From positions 682,001-746,000 of the forward strand of contig JAMPIV010018785.1 of assembly GCA_024509875.1 (NCBI GenBank): a stretch of DNA of 64,000 bases, given 5' to 3'. Both the position numbers and the translations under genes were made by a program. Below the pieces are notes generated by a model. The model did no database searches and was not told the DNA's origin. It saw only the letters and a program-made list of their open reading frames with translations. This document shows, piece after piece, positions 45,176 to 55,060 of the stretch; the stretch's first letter is position 1, and the number at the start of each line of letters is the position of its first letter. The DNA is from Oreohelix idahoensis (taxonomy: Eukaryota > Mollusca > Gastropoda > Stylommatophora > Oreohelicidae).

Positions 45176-45511
45176 TATGGCCTACAAAGTCATGTCTTCC
45201 TCTCAGACTCTATATATGGCCTAATCTCCTTCACAAAAATGTCTATGGCCTACAAAGTAATCTCTCTACCTCTCGGACTCTTTATAGCGCCTAAATAGAC
45301 TATACGTATGGCCTACAAAGTCATGTCTTCCTCTCAGACTCTATATATGGCCTAATCTCCTTCACAAAAATGTCTATGGCCTACAAAGTAATCTCTCTAC
45401 CTCTCGGACTCTTTATAGCGCCTAAACAGACTATACATATGGCCTACAAAGTCATGTCTTCCTCTCAGACTCTATATATGGCCTAATCTCCTTCACAAAA
45501 ATGTCTCATAA
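45176..45511. repeat. 131-bp tandem repeat, about 2.5 copies
   Basis: CCTACAAAGTCATGTCTTCC recurs at 45181, 45312 and 45443. Within each unit a shorter related half (CCTACAAAGTAATCTCTC) shows older internal duplication. Nothing coding is seen in 44371-46057. Confidence 0.93.
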
Positions 45512-46065
45512 GCTGCATCCACTGCAGTCATAAATATTAATACATACCATCCTCCAATAATCTAACACATGGAAGAATACATATGCAGGAAGAATATTCA
45601 GCTACAGGCCTGTGCAAAAGTCTCCACCGAGACACACATTGAAAAAACACTATACCATTTTCACCGAACACTGGTCGGGAACACACACTTGGAAAAACAC
45701 CAGGGTTGACTTCACTCTGTCAAACCCAGAACCCGACTGCTTAGCGGTCACAAAAACTCCCGCCTAAACAGTCACGGGACTTCGCAGTTCACCACCGCTC
45801 AGTCCCTTCACGGACTTGCCGTGAGAACTATTTACAGTTCTACAATACAGAACAGCGCTCATGACGCTATCTGACTTCTGACTTCTGTCATATATTTGTT
45901 AACCCAATTCACCGTTAATCAAGTCTACAAGCGATGCAACCCTTAATTTACTGTGTCCAACCGGTATACAAAGTATCACCTCCCTTTTTGACCTTAACAG
46001 GCTCCTGGGCGCATGACCGCTTTATAAGGATAACTAGAAACTTAGACAGGTGAGAACTTCTAACG

Positions 46066-48894
46066 CAGGGGTCGGCAAACTTTTAGTAGTGTCGTGCCGA
46101 AGTAATGTTGCAAAGTCACTCAGCGTGCCAACCTAAGTCCACCATATTTTTATATACAACAATTATTGAAACAATTTAAAAATGATCTTGTATTAACATG
46201 TTTCCGATACATAAAATAACTATTCTATTCTTTGTAGATTATTCAATATTTTAATATAAATAGGAACAAATATCAATACAAATATTATGTTTTGCAAAAT
46301 TTAAGTTCTGGACACATTAGTTTGAAATTTTATAATAAAATTGCCATATGTATATTTTGTTAAGACAGAAAGTCCAATAGTTTGAAGAACAAAACAATTA
46401 AATAAACCAAACATAAAACACATTATTAAAATTTTAATATGAGTAATCATTGATTATTATTGATCTGAGTCATTAATCAATTAATAGGACCCGTGTCCTT
46501 GCTTCTCCTTGGTTAATTGTTCAATATCAGGTGTGTATTTTGTCAATTTCAGCTTCACACAGGCTTCTGAATGCACAGGTGTTAGGCGACTTCTCTGTAG
46601 ACTTAAAACGGCTTTCATGTGTGAGAAAATTTGTTCACATGTATAAGTTGACCCAAAAACCGAAAGTAGAGCAAATGCAACTTTCTTCAAACAGGTGAAC
46701 GCTTCAGGCAGGGATGTCCAGCAGTTGAGGATGGCAGCTGACTTTTCCAAGCAGCTTCCTTCAAGAGTTTTTTGCAATTCTACAAATTTTATCGTCCATA
46801 ACTCTGATGCCTTGAATTCGATGTGTTGCATTTCAAAATTGTCAACATCCATCCACTCGAAAAGAGATAGGTCAAATGGGATGTTAGTATGATCAATTAA
46901 GTCAGGCTTGATGAGGTAAGAAAACATGGGCCCGTGAATTTTGAAGTCTTGACCTCGTTTAGCAAACTCTCCTTTGAGCGCTTCAACGTGCTTCTGAAGC
47001 TCATCTATGTTGACAGTAAATCGATTTTAATGAGCCTTTACGTTTGGAAAGTACTTGTATGTGTTAGTGGTAATATCTCTGCAAAATATGTCTAATTTTG
47101 ACGCAAATCCTTTCCAGTACTCAAAAAGATCAAGTACTGTTTGACCCTGCCCTTGTAAACGCAAGTTTAATTCATTCAGATTTGTAGTTATGTCAGCCAG
47201 AAACATCAGCTTGCACAGCCAGTCCTCGTCATTCAATTCCGGGAAATGTTCTTTTTCATCAAGAAACACCTTGATTGCTTCTAGACATGATACAAATCTG
47301 TTCAAAACATTACCTCGACTAAGCCAACGAACATTTCAAGGATCGTGACGAAATCTTCGCACACAAACTCTCCTGGTGTATAATGCAATGGAAGCTCAAT
47401 ACTTGACGTCGAATACGATCCTCAAGAAGTTTAACAAATCCTTTGTTCTTTCTGACAAATGCAGGGGCGGCATCAGTAGTAACACAGAATATTGTATTCA
47501 TGTTAATGTTCTGATTTTCGAAATAGCTTACAAATGCAGTTATAATGTCCTCTCCCTTGGCTGTACCATCAAAAGGTATCAAGCAGCACAGTTCTTCATA
47601 AATACGGTCGTTGTCACAATATAGCGCAACTATATCTAGGCGCGCCACGTCATTCACATCGACACTTTCGCCAAGAGCGACACTAAATACAACAGCTTGT
47701 TGTAACCAGGTTGTTTGTTTTACTGTTACATTTTCAGCCATATCAGTTATGCGCCTCTCGATTGATCTCGCAGAACCCGGTATTTCTCGAATCCGAGACA
47801 GTATTGTTTCTTTCTTTGGTAAATCACTAAACAAAATTTCAGCACTGCTCAAAAATGTTTCCTTGATGTATTTTCCATCCGTGAAATGTTTGCCCTTCGA
47901 AGCCACACATTGTGCAATTTTGTAACTACATTCGGTAGCTTTATTTTTGGTTCCAATTACTTGACTAAAAATACTACTTTGTTTTTTATAGCCAGAAACA
48001 GACATTTTTATGGCTTCACTTTTTAAACATGGACTGATGTTTGGTTTGATAGTGTCTTTGTACACTTGACGTACGGCATACGACACTTTCATAACATAAA
48101 GCATAAACAGCACGATCCTTTTGTTGTATGAATCCATATTCGTTTGTCCAAAAGTCTTGAAACGAGCGTATATCAAGTTTTTTGTCTTTTTTGAGTCACT
48201 TTAACGGCACCGTATTACTTAATAACAGCACCAACTTTTGTGCTGCGGTCAACGGACTGTACGGGCATGAGTATGCGACAGCCAAGAGAACTGTAGAGGT
48301 GGTGGTGGTCGGGAGAGAGGGGAAGGATAGGACGGAAATATAACTTCGTCGAGGTCAGTCATTGTTGCTCCAAACTCACACTGGGAGTCAAAAACTGCGA
48401 GCGAAAACGAAATAAATACGCTCGTCCAGGCGCTAGCCAGACACTATTGCGTAATTATGATATTACGTCTTCGCTTCCCGTCAAAATTCGCTTGGGATTC
48501 TTTTCAAGAATCTCATCCTGCAAATTACGGTAGCAGGTAGACGCCAGACTAGCGGGCGCCGCAAAGTATAACCACTCCCCTTGAAATTCGTTGAAGAATG
48601 TTTGTTCTCGGAAACGGTCCGTAAAAACGAAGACTTACGTGCAGTATAGTATGATCGGGCCTTTAGTTTGCATCAGATCGCACATTCTTACCTCCAATGT
48701 CTAAAAACTTTCGTTTTGAAGGGTTGTAAAATCAGGTAAAAGCTTCAAAAGAATTATATGCTTCTATTTAATTAAAAATTCAATTTTTTTTTAATGAGAT
48801 CATCTACTGTACAGTATTTTAATTCACTCAGCGTGCCATTGAAAATCGTTCCACGTGCCACGCTTGGCACGCGTGCCGTAGTTTGCCGACCCTG
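46066..48894 (-). mobile_element. hAT DNA transposon, complete ends, decayed transposase
   Basis: The inverted ends are CAGGGGTCGGCAAACTTTTA (left) and, read inward from the right, CAGGGTCGGCAAACTACGGC. A perfect 8-bp duplication TTCTAACG lies at 46058-46065 and 48895-48902, with the TCTA-like core typical of hAT. The length of 2829 bp is that of an autonomous element. The ends resemble hAT-Charlie-type termini (family knowledge, not tested). Confidence 0.95.
46481..48176 (-). pseudogene. hAT transposase (ZBED5/GTF2IRD2-like), inactivated
   Basis: It would cut the element out and paste it elsewhere. The first frame (48176-47319) starts near an ATG, with no BED zinc finger visible upstream. 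The catalytic region normally reading ALDES reads VALGESVDV here, so the first Asp is Gly. The second Asp (CVTTDAAPA) and the His motif (SFHCIIHQESLC) remain. A frameshift near 47310 leads to LNELNLRLQGQGQTV, and an in-frame TAA lies at about 47024-47026. The C-terminal dimerisation region is well preserved (FGSTYTCEQIFSHMKAVL with the catalytic Glu, RSRLTPVHSEACVKLKLTKY). Three independent lesions make it inactive. Domesticated relatives exist in vertebrates; nothing suggests that here. Confidence 0.88.
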
Positions 48895-49119
48895 TTCTAA
48901 CGTATCGAGGAAATCATTCTGTAGGGTGTTGGCTATGACGTTTAATGCCTGAACAGAGGAAACCAAAAGGAAATATATCAGCGAGAGTGTCCTTTCCTGC
49001 CAATACTTTCGGGGCCCACTTGGTACTAGGGCCCTAAGGAAGTGCCCAGTCCACCAGGGAGTACTTAGATTTGACAATTCGTGCTACAATACAAAGCTAA
49101 CAGACGATAGTGAAGAGAG

Positions 49120-49556
49120 TAATCAATCAATCAATCAATACCCTTTAGCTCCCCGAGGAGCATAGGCCTTCAACAAACACATGCCAAGTCTTCCTGTCCT
49201 GTGCCATCCGCTCAAGTTCTTTCCATGTTTTCCTCATCATTTTCACTTCTGTATCCAGTTCTCTTCACCATGTATTTTTTGGTCTACCTCTGCATCTCAT
49301 TCCCTGTGGATTCCAGAATAAGGACTGCCTTGTAATACTATCAACAGGTTCCCTCAATGTGTGCCCTATCCATCGCCAGCGTCTTCCTCTCAACTCTTGT
49401 TCCACTGGCCCTTGTCTGGCTCTTGTCATCAATTCCACATTTGTGACCTTGTCATACCATTTCAGTCCTTCTATTCTACGCAATCACCCGTTTATAAAAG
49501 TCTGTAGCTTTTTGGTTGTTGTGTTTGTTGCTCGCCATGTCTGAGAGCCATAGAGA
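49120..49556 (-). mobile_element. LINE C-terminal fragment with (ATTG)n tail
   Basis: Minus strand: CLRRIEGLKWYDKVTNVE-type region, RRWRWIGHTLREPVDSITRQ, and FWNPQGMRCRGRPKNTW, the distal tail domain of an endonuclease-RT LINE. A frameshift lies near 49484. The tail is (ATTG)n at 49120-49140. Same family as 59456-60063. Confidence 0.8.
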
Positions 49557-50092
49557 TTGATATCCTGGGTCTCTGCGGTAAGCTTATGTACAACAAAATC
49601 TTTACTGCTTTTGATTGGCAGAATGAATACAATCGAGTGAGAATAGTCAGATTAATAATTGAGAACATAGTGGAATGAATTCAATTCTCACATCAGGTTG
49701 CGCCAAAAAAATAAAAATAAAAAATAAAAACAAAGAAACAACAAATATACAAAATAAAACACAACTACTCGTAATAGGAGGGTGACACTATGGAAACATG
49801 ATCCAAGGGGGCCCACCCTCGAGAGCGTTAAGAAGAAAACAAGGGCAGAAACGTGTGTCTGACGGAGAGTCTGTTTCTGATGATCATCTTTCTTCCTGTT
49901 ATAATACTATGTCTAGAGTTTCCTATTGCTAGTGTACTGTATAAACACTTGACTCTAGCATCTTTAGTCTTCACTGCATTTAATACTATAACAGTTGTAT
50001 ACGTGTTGAAAGAGAGATTGCATGTATCAGTAAAACCATGTTATGGTCTCTTTTCACTTTTGTATTTTTCCAATGGAGCGATTCTTGAAATG

Positions 50093-50207
<115 letters not shown>

Positions 50208-50272
50208 ATTTACTTTTGGTTTTTTTATGGGGGGGGGGAGGAGGGGAAGGCCATCTAGCTCCATATTTAATG

Positions 50273-50470
50273 ATTTATTGAAGGAGATCAAAATTAGACA
50301 GCTAAACGAATTTGGCCACATGAAAAGACCTAACACTTTGCTGAAGATCATAACAGAAGTAAGAGTTGAAGCCAAATGTGCAAGACAGCACTATAAGTGG
50401 GAAGATAACATCAAGAAATAGTCAGGTAAGAGTCTATATAACATCACGAAATAGTCAGGAAAGAGTCTAT
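50273..50470 (+). mobile_element. LINE C-terminal scrap, left part (resumes at 51189)
   Basis: [19 protein letters not shown] and YKWEDNIKK are LINE tail-domain motifs. CTIKTRDRRRWRFIAANL at 51189-51272 completes them. Another LINE is inserted between; the 18-bp AGTCAGGAAAGAGTCTAT is duplicated at 50453-50470 and 51171-51188. A ~33-bp stretch is also repeated just before the junction. Confidence 0.65.
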
Positions 50471-51170
50471 ATAACATCAAGAGGAATGATCGTGATGGTG
50501 ATATCACAAGATGAAAAGGGGCATCAGATTCAGCTGGGAGAACAGGTCCTGGAGCAGGCCAACCACTAAAAATACCTCGGAGCTGTTATAGATTGGAAGG
50601 GAAGCATCAAAGAAGATTTGGCTACCCGAAGAGCAGCTGCTGGGAGACTTTTTCAGACCATAAATCGAGAATTCCTGAGCAAAGGAGAAGTTGGCAAGAA
50701 GACAAAGATGGTTGTATACTGCTCCACCTATGTCCCAGTCTTGACGTATAAATGCGAGTCATTGGCAATGACTACAATCTACAAAAGCTAGATCCAAACC
50801 TCAGAAATGTAGGTTGTTGAAGTAACAAGAAGAGACATGGTCCACAACCAGACGATACATCAACGCCTAAAAACCCAACCCCTGCAGACCCAAGTAGAAC
50901 AGTCCCAACTAACATGGTTTGGTCATGTCTGCAGAATGGAAGAAGATTGGCTACCACGACAAGCATGGGAAACTAAGAGCCAGGGATGCAGACCTCTAGG
51001 ACGACCCAGAGTAAACTGGGAGGACAACATTAAGCAATCTCTGAAGGACCGAGGACTAGAATGGAACCAGGCCAGAAGGAAGACAGCCGATAGGATAGTA
51101 TGGCGCTCTCTCTTCCAAATCTCTACACCTCACGGTTGAAGAGGAACCACTAAGTAAGTAAGTAAGAGAA
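50471..51170 (+). pseudogene. LINE RT thumb and tail domain with (TAAG)n tail, nested in another LINE
   Basis: It reads KYLGAVIDWKGSIKEDLATR, GRLFQTINREFLSKGE, TYVPVLTYKCESLAM, then QLTWFGHVCRMEEDWLPRQA and PLGRPRVNWEDNIKQSLKDR. These are the region after the RT catalytic core and the C-terminal tail of a LINE. Stops interrupt it (before KYLG and near 50790 and 50805). It ends in (TAAG)n at about 51151-51167. An 18-bp target duplication brackets it. The family differs from those at 39703, 18031 and 49120. Confidence 0.8.
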
Positions 51171-51188
51171 AGTCAGGAAAGAGTCTAT

Positions 51189-51272
51189 CAGAGTGCACCA
51201 TCAAGACAAGAGACAGAAGACGTTGGAGATTCATTGCAGCCAATCTTCGATGTGGAAATGGCAGCTGATGAT
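51189..51272 (+). mobile_element. LINE C-terminal scrap, right part
   Basis: CTIKTRDRRRWRFIAANLRC and two stops complete the LINE begun at 50273. Confidence 0.6.
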
Positions 51273-51330
51273 GAACTTCTTTTGAAATCATCTAGCTACA
51301 AATAACTTTCTGAGTCGGCAACTCTGCCTC

Positions 51331-51367
51331 AATATATATATATTCATTCCTTCATAACTCTCCACTC
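51331..51367 (-). mobile_element. 3' end of the LINE at 59456, separated by element B
   Basis: Minus-strand 3' end (GAGTGGAGAGTTATGAAGG, then GAATGAATATATATAT) of the LINE that continues at 59456. CACTC at its edge is the duplicated target of element B. Confidence 0.55.
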
Positions 51368-53390
51368 TGTGGTAAAGTGGGATGTTATAAATATTTATAG
51401 GGGACTTAGTGTACTGACTGAGGTCAGCTGTGAAGGTATCTGTATCTAATAGCTGTAGTGTTTTACAGATAACCTTACTTGCTACCACATTATGCCTCAG
51501 TCAGAATTATTCTGGAATATTGTGATGACTACGTTAAATGTCTAGGGTATGTATATGATGAAGTGTAAGTCACAACAACAACAGACAGATAAACAATTTA
51601 ATTTATTCCACCACACTTGACAACACTGTGACACTCACACACATGTACCATTCTATAAGACTATCTTAAATGAGTCACTGGTAAATTTTCAAATATCAAT
51701 ATGTATTAAGCACTTTCATTAATATATATGTCCTGATTCAACTACAAAGTGAACCAGGAATCACAATCAATTTTAATTACAATTTATATGTACAGGATTT
51801 ATCAATATGAATCTTGTAGTGACATATTTTATTAATATTATCTTATGTGTGTCAGTTGTGTAGTAGTAATATGAGGTAATACTGGTTTTTTCAAGCTATG
51901 TTGTTATTTGTCATCATGACTTCAAGTGTTTGTTTATCTTGTAAGTAGTATGGGGAAAAGTTCACAGTCCCTATCAATTTAAACACTGTATTTTCCCTCT
52001 GGTTTATTATAAAGTCAGATTTTGAGGGGGGGGGGGGGCATAATGTTGAGCTCCACTGGCCACATAGGCTTATCTTTCGTGATGGCGGCAGGATAAGACT
52101 CCTCTGCTCGATAGCCTCCCTGTGTTCTGGAGACACCTCACTGGTCACTATCTGGACCCAGGAGTATGCTGTCAGCCTCTAGGTTCAGCAAAGCTCAGAC
52201 CAGGTGCTGCTCAATAACTTTTGGACCACGGTCCCACAATTCATGGAATAATACACAGTTACGTTGACTGGCACTGAATATAGCACAATTTCGATCTGCC
52301 GATGTCCCAGGCTTTTATTTAGAAAAATATGCACTGGCGCTCAACGCACTGGTTCTGTAGTAAGTTTATTTGAACATGTGGTGGTGACCTGACGCCTCTG
52401 ATTGACTATATTCGCGGGTCTAACCAATCGTGCCATGTTTACCCAATCGTTTGAAAAAAAAGTACTCCTACTCCTGTTTCCCCTGACAACAAAAGATAGT
52501 ATTTATAGCCCGACTAATCGTGTTTAGCCTTACATTTATTGCGCTCCAATCAAATCGGATTTAACATGGAGACCCATTTCCCGTACAATGGTGGTGTGAA
52601 AATCTGCCACTGGGCGATTCTGATTTTGGTGTTGTCTGACATCCCTCACTATTTCTTTTGGCTATAATTTGGTAATTCCTAGACTATTTGCGTAACGTTT
52701 AACATATTCTTTGTCAGCAAGTCCTAAGGAACCCAAATATACAAATTTAAAGGAGCTAAGTGGCTGCGTTCAAAATATGCATTTTCTTCTACCTCCTGTT
52801 TACTTCGAATACGATGTGGTGTCTGGGTATTGTAATGTTTTCAAACGTAAACCAGTATAATGTCATGTTTCCTAATAAGCGTTTTGTGAGTTTTTAAAAA
52901 CTAACTCTCGTGTGTGTAGTGTTTTTTTATCACTGTCGATTTGAAAAAAGCTAGTGCTTGTGGCCTTACACGCGTGATGGTAGTAATTGTGTATCGCGAG
53001 ACTGTGGTAGTATTGCCTGCGTTCCGGCTTTCAGCCTCTCCCTTTCTTTCTATCTTTAGTCCATCTGTCTTTCGTTTTTTGGTAACGTAGTGTATAAAAT
53101 GACATGAATGGAATTTTAAATCTAGGTCATCTTGCGTATCTCAAGGTTTTTCTTAGAAATGGAGTACACATTTTATTGTGTTGGGGAAACGCGTGTATGC
53201 TGCAGAAGGCTTTTACTATCAACGTGAAACGTTACAATTTGCAGACGAAGGAGAAAACAAGGGGGATTTCGAGTACAGTCATTGTGACAGCACTGTTCTT
53301 TACCATTCTTCTTTCCTTTTATTGAATTTATGTGTTAGGCTTTACATTTACCTGATAATTTATATATGTGGATTAGAATTTCTCACGACA
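51368..53390 (-). repeat. 3' LTR of element B (2023 bp)
   Basis: TGTGGTAAAG..CTCACGACA on the plus strand. It contains a G-run of 13 where the partner has 7. Confidence 0.93.
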
Positions 53391-53460
53391 AATCCTCCCC
53401 ACTTAAAACAGACGTTATATGTCAGTCTATAATTCTATATACACATAGAGAAATTTATTA

Positions 53461-53818
53461 TTATTCCTGGGGTTTAGGGTGATTCTCATCACACGGATGG
53501 CGGCTTAAAAAATCCGCTCCCAGATTTGTTTTTCCACTTATATACTCTATGCTAAACTCAAATGGCTGCATCAATAATGACCAACGGAGTAATCTAGAAT
53601 TCTCATGTCTAGCCTGTGCTAGAAACGACAAAGGTTTGTGATCCGTTTGCAACTTAAATGCCTTACCATACAGATAAATATTGAATTTCTTTATCGCCCA
53701 TATTACTGCAAGACATTCTTTTTCGCTAGTTGGGTAATTGGTTTCAGCTTTATTCAACTTTCTGCTAGCATATGCCACTGGGCTTAATTCCCCATCCAAT
53801 GCATCTGATTTCTGTAGC
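53461..53818 (-). CDS. RNase H of element B, joined to RT by a deletion
   Basis: It reads LDASNIGLGATLLQKSDAL, VAYASRKLNKAETNY, the Glu in SEKECLAVIWAIKKF, the Asp in KLQTDHKPLSFL and the last Asp in NLGADFLSRHP. The upstream frame starts at the deletion: RT ends at GCKELEF and RNase H resumes at LDASN, so the ~120-residue connection region is missing and the two frames no longer match. The RNase H catalytic residues themselves are present. It closes about 70 bp before the purine tract. Confidence 0.85.
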
Positions 53819-53828
53819 AGAGTCGCAC

Positions 53829-55060
53829 CTAACCCAATATTACTGGCATCAAGAATTCCAATTCTTTACATCCAACGCAACATTTGGTTGGTCGGGCTGT
53901 TAAATTCGCTTCCCTAAGTCGATTAAACAGCATGTTCAGAGAGTCAATGTGCTCCTCAAATGTTTCTGTTGCTATAAGGATATCATCCATGAAATTTGTG
54001 ATACATGGATTATTCAGAGGGTCCAATAATTTTCTCATCATTCTAGAGAAGACACTAGGCGCATTCTTCAATCCAAATGGCAATCTATTAAACTCATAGT
54101 GTCCTTCTGAGGTACTAAAAGCTAGGTATGGTCTAACCTCAGGTTTTACTGGAATCTGATAGTATCCTTTACTCAGATCCACTTTTGAGAAATATTTAGT
54201 TTTATTTAGTCTGGCAAACAGCTGATTTGTATCCGGCAATGGATCCACCTGTCCTTCTGTAATAGCATTCAGTCTCCTGTAATCTATACAGAGTCTATGT
54301 TCTCCAGAGGGTTTCCTTAAAAGTACAACACCGGAACTATACGAAGATTCACTGTGTGAAATAATTCCTTCCTTCAACAAATAGTCTATCTCTTCCTTCA
54401 AAGCTTTCTCCTTAGCAAAAGGAATCGAATAGGGTTTCATACAGACAGGTGTGGGGTCTATCAGTTTCATATCATATTCCAATAAGTTTGTATGCCCAGG
54501 TCGGTCTGTTAACACCTCTGTATGAGTATCTAGAACCTGTTGCACTCTCTCTTTCTGAGTTTTCGTTAAATGTGTACTGATTTTCACCTGTGCCGCTGTC
54601 TCACAGGGGTATAATGGATATTCAAATGATGAAAGTGGTTCCTTTTTCATCTCCATGGCAATGGACAAGGTCAACAAGTGTGTCTCTTCCTGATGTTCTC
54701 TTTCCAAATATTTCTTCAGGAGATTCACATGATAGATTTTTTCTTTCCCCTTCTTATCTATCTTATAATTGGTTCTAGACACCTTCTCTAGAACTGTATA
54801 TGGACCTTGCAATCCAATTTGTAACTTATTCTGACTACCGGGTAGAAGAAGCAGTACCTTCTCTCCCACAGCCAAATCTCTGTCTTTAGCTTTCCTGTTA
54901 TAATAGGCAGCATGTTTCTTCCTGGCTTGTTTCAAATTTTCATTGGCAAGTTTCCAGCCAGTTTTTAAACGAGTGGTCAGCTCATTCACATATTGGTATG
55001 AGGATGTAATATTTTCCTCTCCTTTTTCATCAGTCCACATTCTTAACAGCGCTACATATG
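53829..55060 (-). CDS. Integrase C-terminal module plus reverse transcriptase of element B
   Basis: The frame opens near 55060 (KGPYVALLRMWTDEKGEENI), in the -1 frame relative to the Gag-derived ORF, which it overlaps by a few bases. It holds the integrase C-terminal module (GPYTVLEKVSRTNYKI, YHVNLLKKYLERE), then RT: YDMKLIDPTPVCMKPYSIPF, CIDYRRLNAITEG, motif A FSKVDLSKGYYQIP, LPFGLKNAPSVFSRMM and catalytic NFMDDILIATE. There are no internal stops in about 400 codons, unlike element A. Loss of the RT-RNase H connection just downstream may impair activity. Its integrity suggests recent descent from a working copy. Confidence 0.9.

Noticed and set aside
47376..47925. Plus-strand frames within the hAT element
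   Set aside because: Antisense shadows of the transposase coding sequence.
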